From contig DAHXOO010000010.1 in NCBI GenBank assembly GCA_027364845.1, positions 1 through 61,432 on the forward strand: a DNA stretch of 61,432 nucleotides, given 5' to 3'. Shown here piece after piece: positions 61,047 through 61,432 of the stretch. Source of the stretch: Pseudomonadota bacterium (GTDB taxonomy: Bacteria > Pseudomonadota > Gammaproteobacteria > Acidiferrobacterales > UBA6901). A model generated the notes under the pieces. It made no database searches. It was not told the origin of the DNA and saw only the letters and a list, made by a program, of their open reading frames with translations. A program made the position numbers and the translations under genes. Position 1 is the stretch's first letter; every line of letters begins with the position of its first letter.

Positions 61047-61432
61047 ATGAGTTCCGGAAAGCTGGTACAAGTCATTGGAGCGGTGGTCGACGCTGAATTC
61101 CCGCGCGATTCACTGCCCAAGGTCTATCACGCCCTCACGGTCCCCGAGGCCGATCTCACCCTTGAGGTCCAGCAGCAGCTCGGCGACGGGGTGGTGCGCT
61201 GTATCGCGATGGGCAGCTCGGATGGACTGCGCCGCGGCATGGCGGTGAGCGACAGCGGGGCACCGATCAGCGTGCCGGTCGGGCAGAAGACCCTGGGGCG
61301 CATCATGGACGTGCTCGGACGGCCGATCGATGAGAAAGGCGCAATCGGTGCGGACAAGTCGATGCCCATCCACCGCAAGGCGCCGAGCTTTGAGGAGCTA
61401 GCCGCCAGCACCGAGCTGCTCGAGACCGGGAT
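61047..61432 (+). CDS. atpD: F0F1 ATP synthase subunit beta (cut by window edge)
   Basis: The first 128 codons from ATG 61047: [29 protein letters not shown], then [56 protein letters not shown] and LETGI. This is the N-terminal beta-barrel of the catalytic subunit; the Walker A and the catalytic Glu lie beyond base 61432. GGGG lies 8 bases before the ATG. atpC should follow outside the window. Confidence 0.97.
   Translation, partial: MSSGKLVQVIGAVVDAEFPRDSLPKVYHALTVPEADLTLEVQQQLGDGVVRCIAMGSSDGLRRGMAVSDSGAPISVPVGQKTLGRIMDVLGRPIDEKGAIGADKSMPIHRKAPSFEELAASTELLETG

Overview
The window is a GC-rich bacterial chromosome segment. Its gene content is that of a gammaproteobacterium: smg, dprA and a LysM gene next to def-fmt-rsmB, ntrYX, LpxL-type acyltransferases, and rpmH-rnpA-yidD-yidC-mnmE. 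It spans the replication origin, shown by the dnaA-dnaN intergenic DnaA-box cluster, two parS sites, parAB and the start of the atp operon. Genus cannot be read from the sequence; a deep-branching, Chromatiales- or Acidiferrobacterales-like lineage is a guess.

Left edge (1-1650): a more AT-rich accessory segment. A minus-strand open frame runs off the window at base 1 and carries a radical SAM CxxxCxxC cluster motif (C105, C109, C112). It lies downstream of a 74-residue ORF with a Cys-rich C-terminus and a strong Shine-Dalgarno site, and both sit behind a consensus-like promoter embedded in a direct repeat. This is the best candidate for an undescribed system: a radical SAM-modified peptide (RiPP) locus cut by the window edge.

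1650-16000: dsbA, a cNMP-binding protein, the mpl-ubiX operon, rnd, mltA, slyD, and the minus-strand block LysM gene-dprA-smg-topA. 15600-23000: a plus-strand operon def-fmt-rsmB-DUF4390-ntrY-ntrX-TPR, in which NtrX has lost key AAA+ motifs. 23000-26000: three tandem LpxL/HtrB-family acyltransferase paralogues. 26000-31250: ttcA, a rhodanese, and the activated-methyl cycle genes metK, ahcY and metF, with an SAH riboswitch before ahcY. 31250-39200: two orphan exported proteins, typA, prfC, pip, apaH and apaG.

39500-61432: the origin region. gyrB, recF, dnaN and dnaA lie leftward on the minus strand. rpmH, rnpA, yidD, yidC, mnmE, mnmG, rsmG, parA, parB and atpI-B-E-F-H-A-G-D lie rightward. parS sites lie inside recF, and oriC is probably between dnaN and dnaA. 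rnpA has no canonical start codon in its conserved N-terminal part, and its frame stays open across rpmH. AtpD is cut by the right edge.

Together the genes cover replication initiation and segregation, translation start-up and termination, membrane insertion and tRNA modification, envelope synthesis, the methyl cycle and ATP synthesis. The only clearly accessory part is the first 1 kb.
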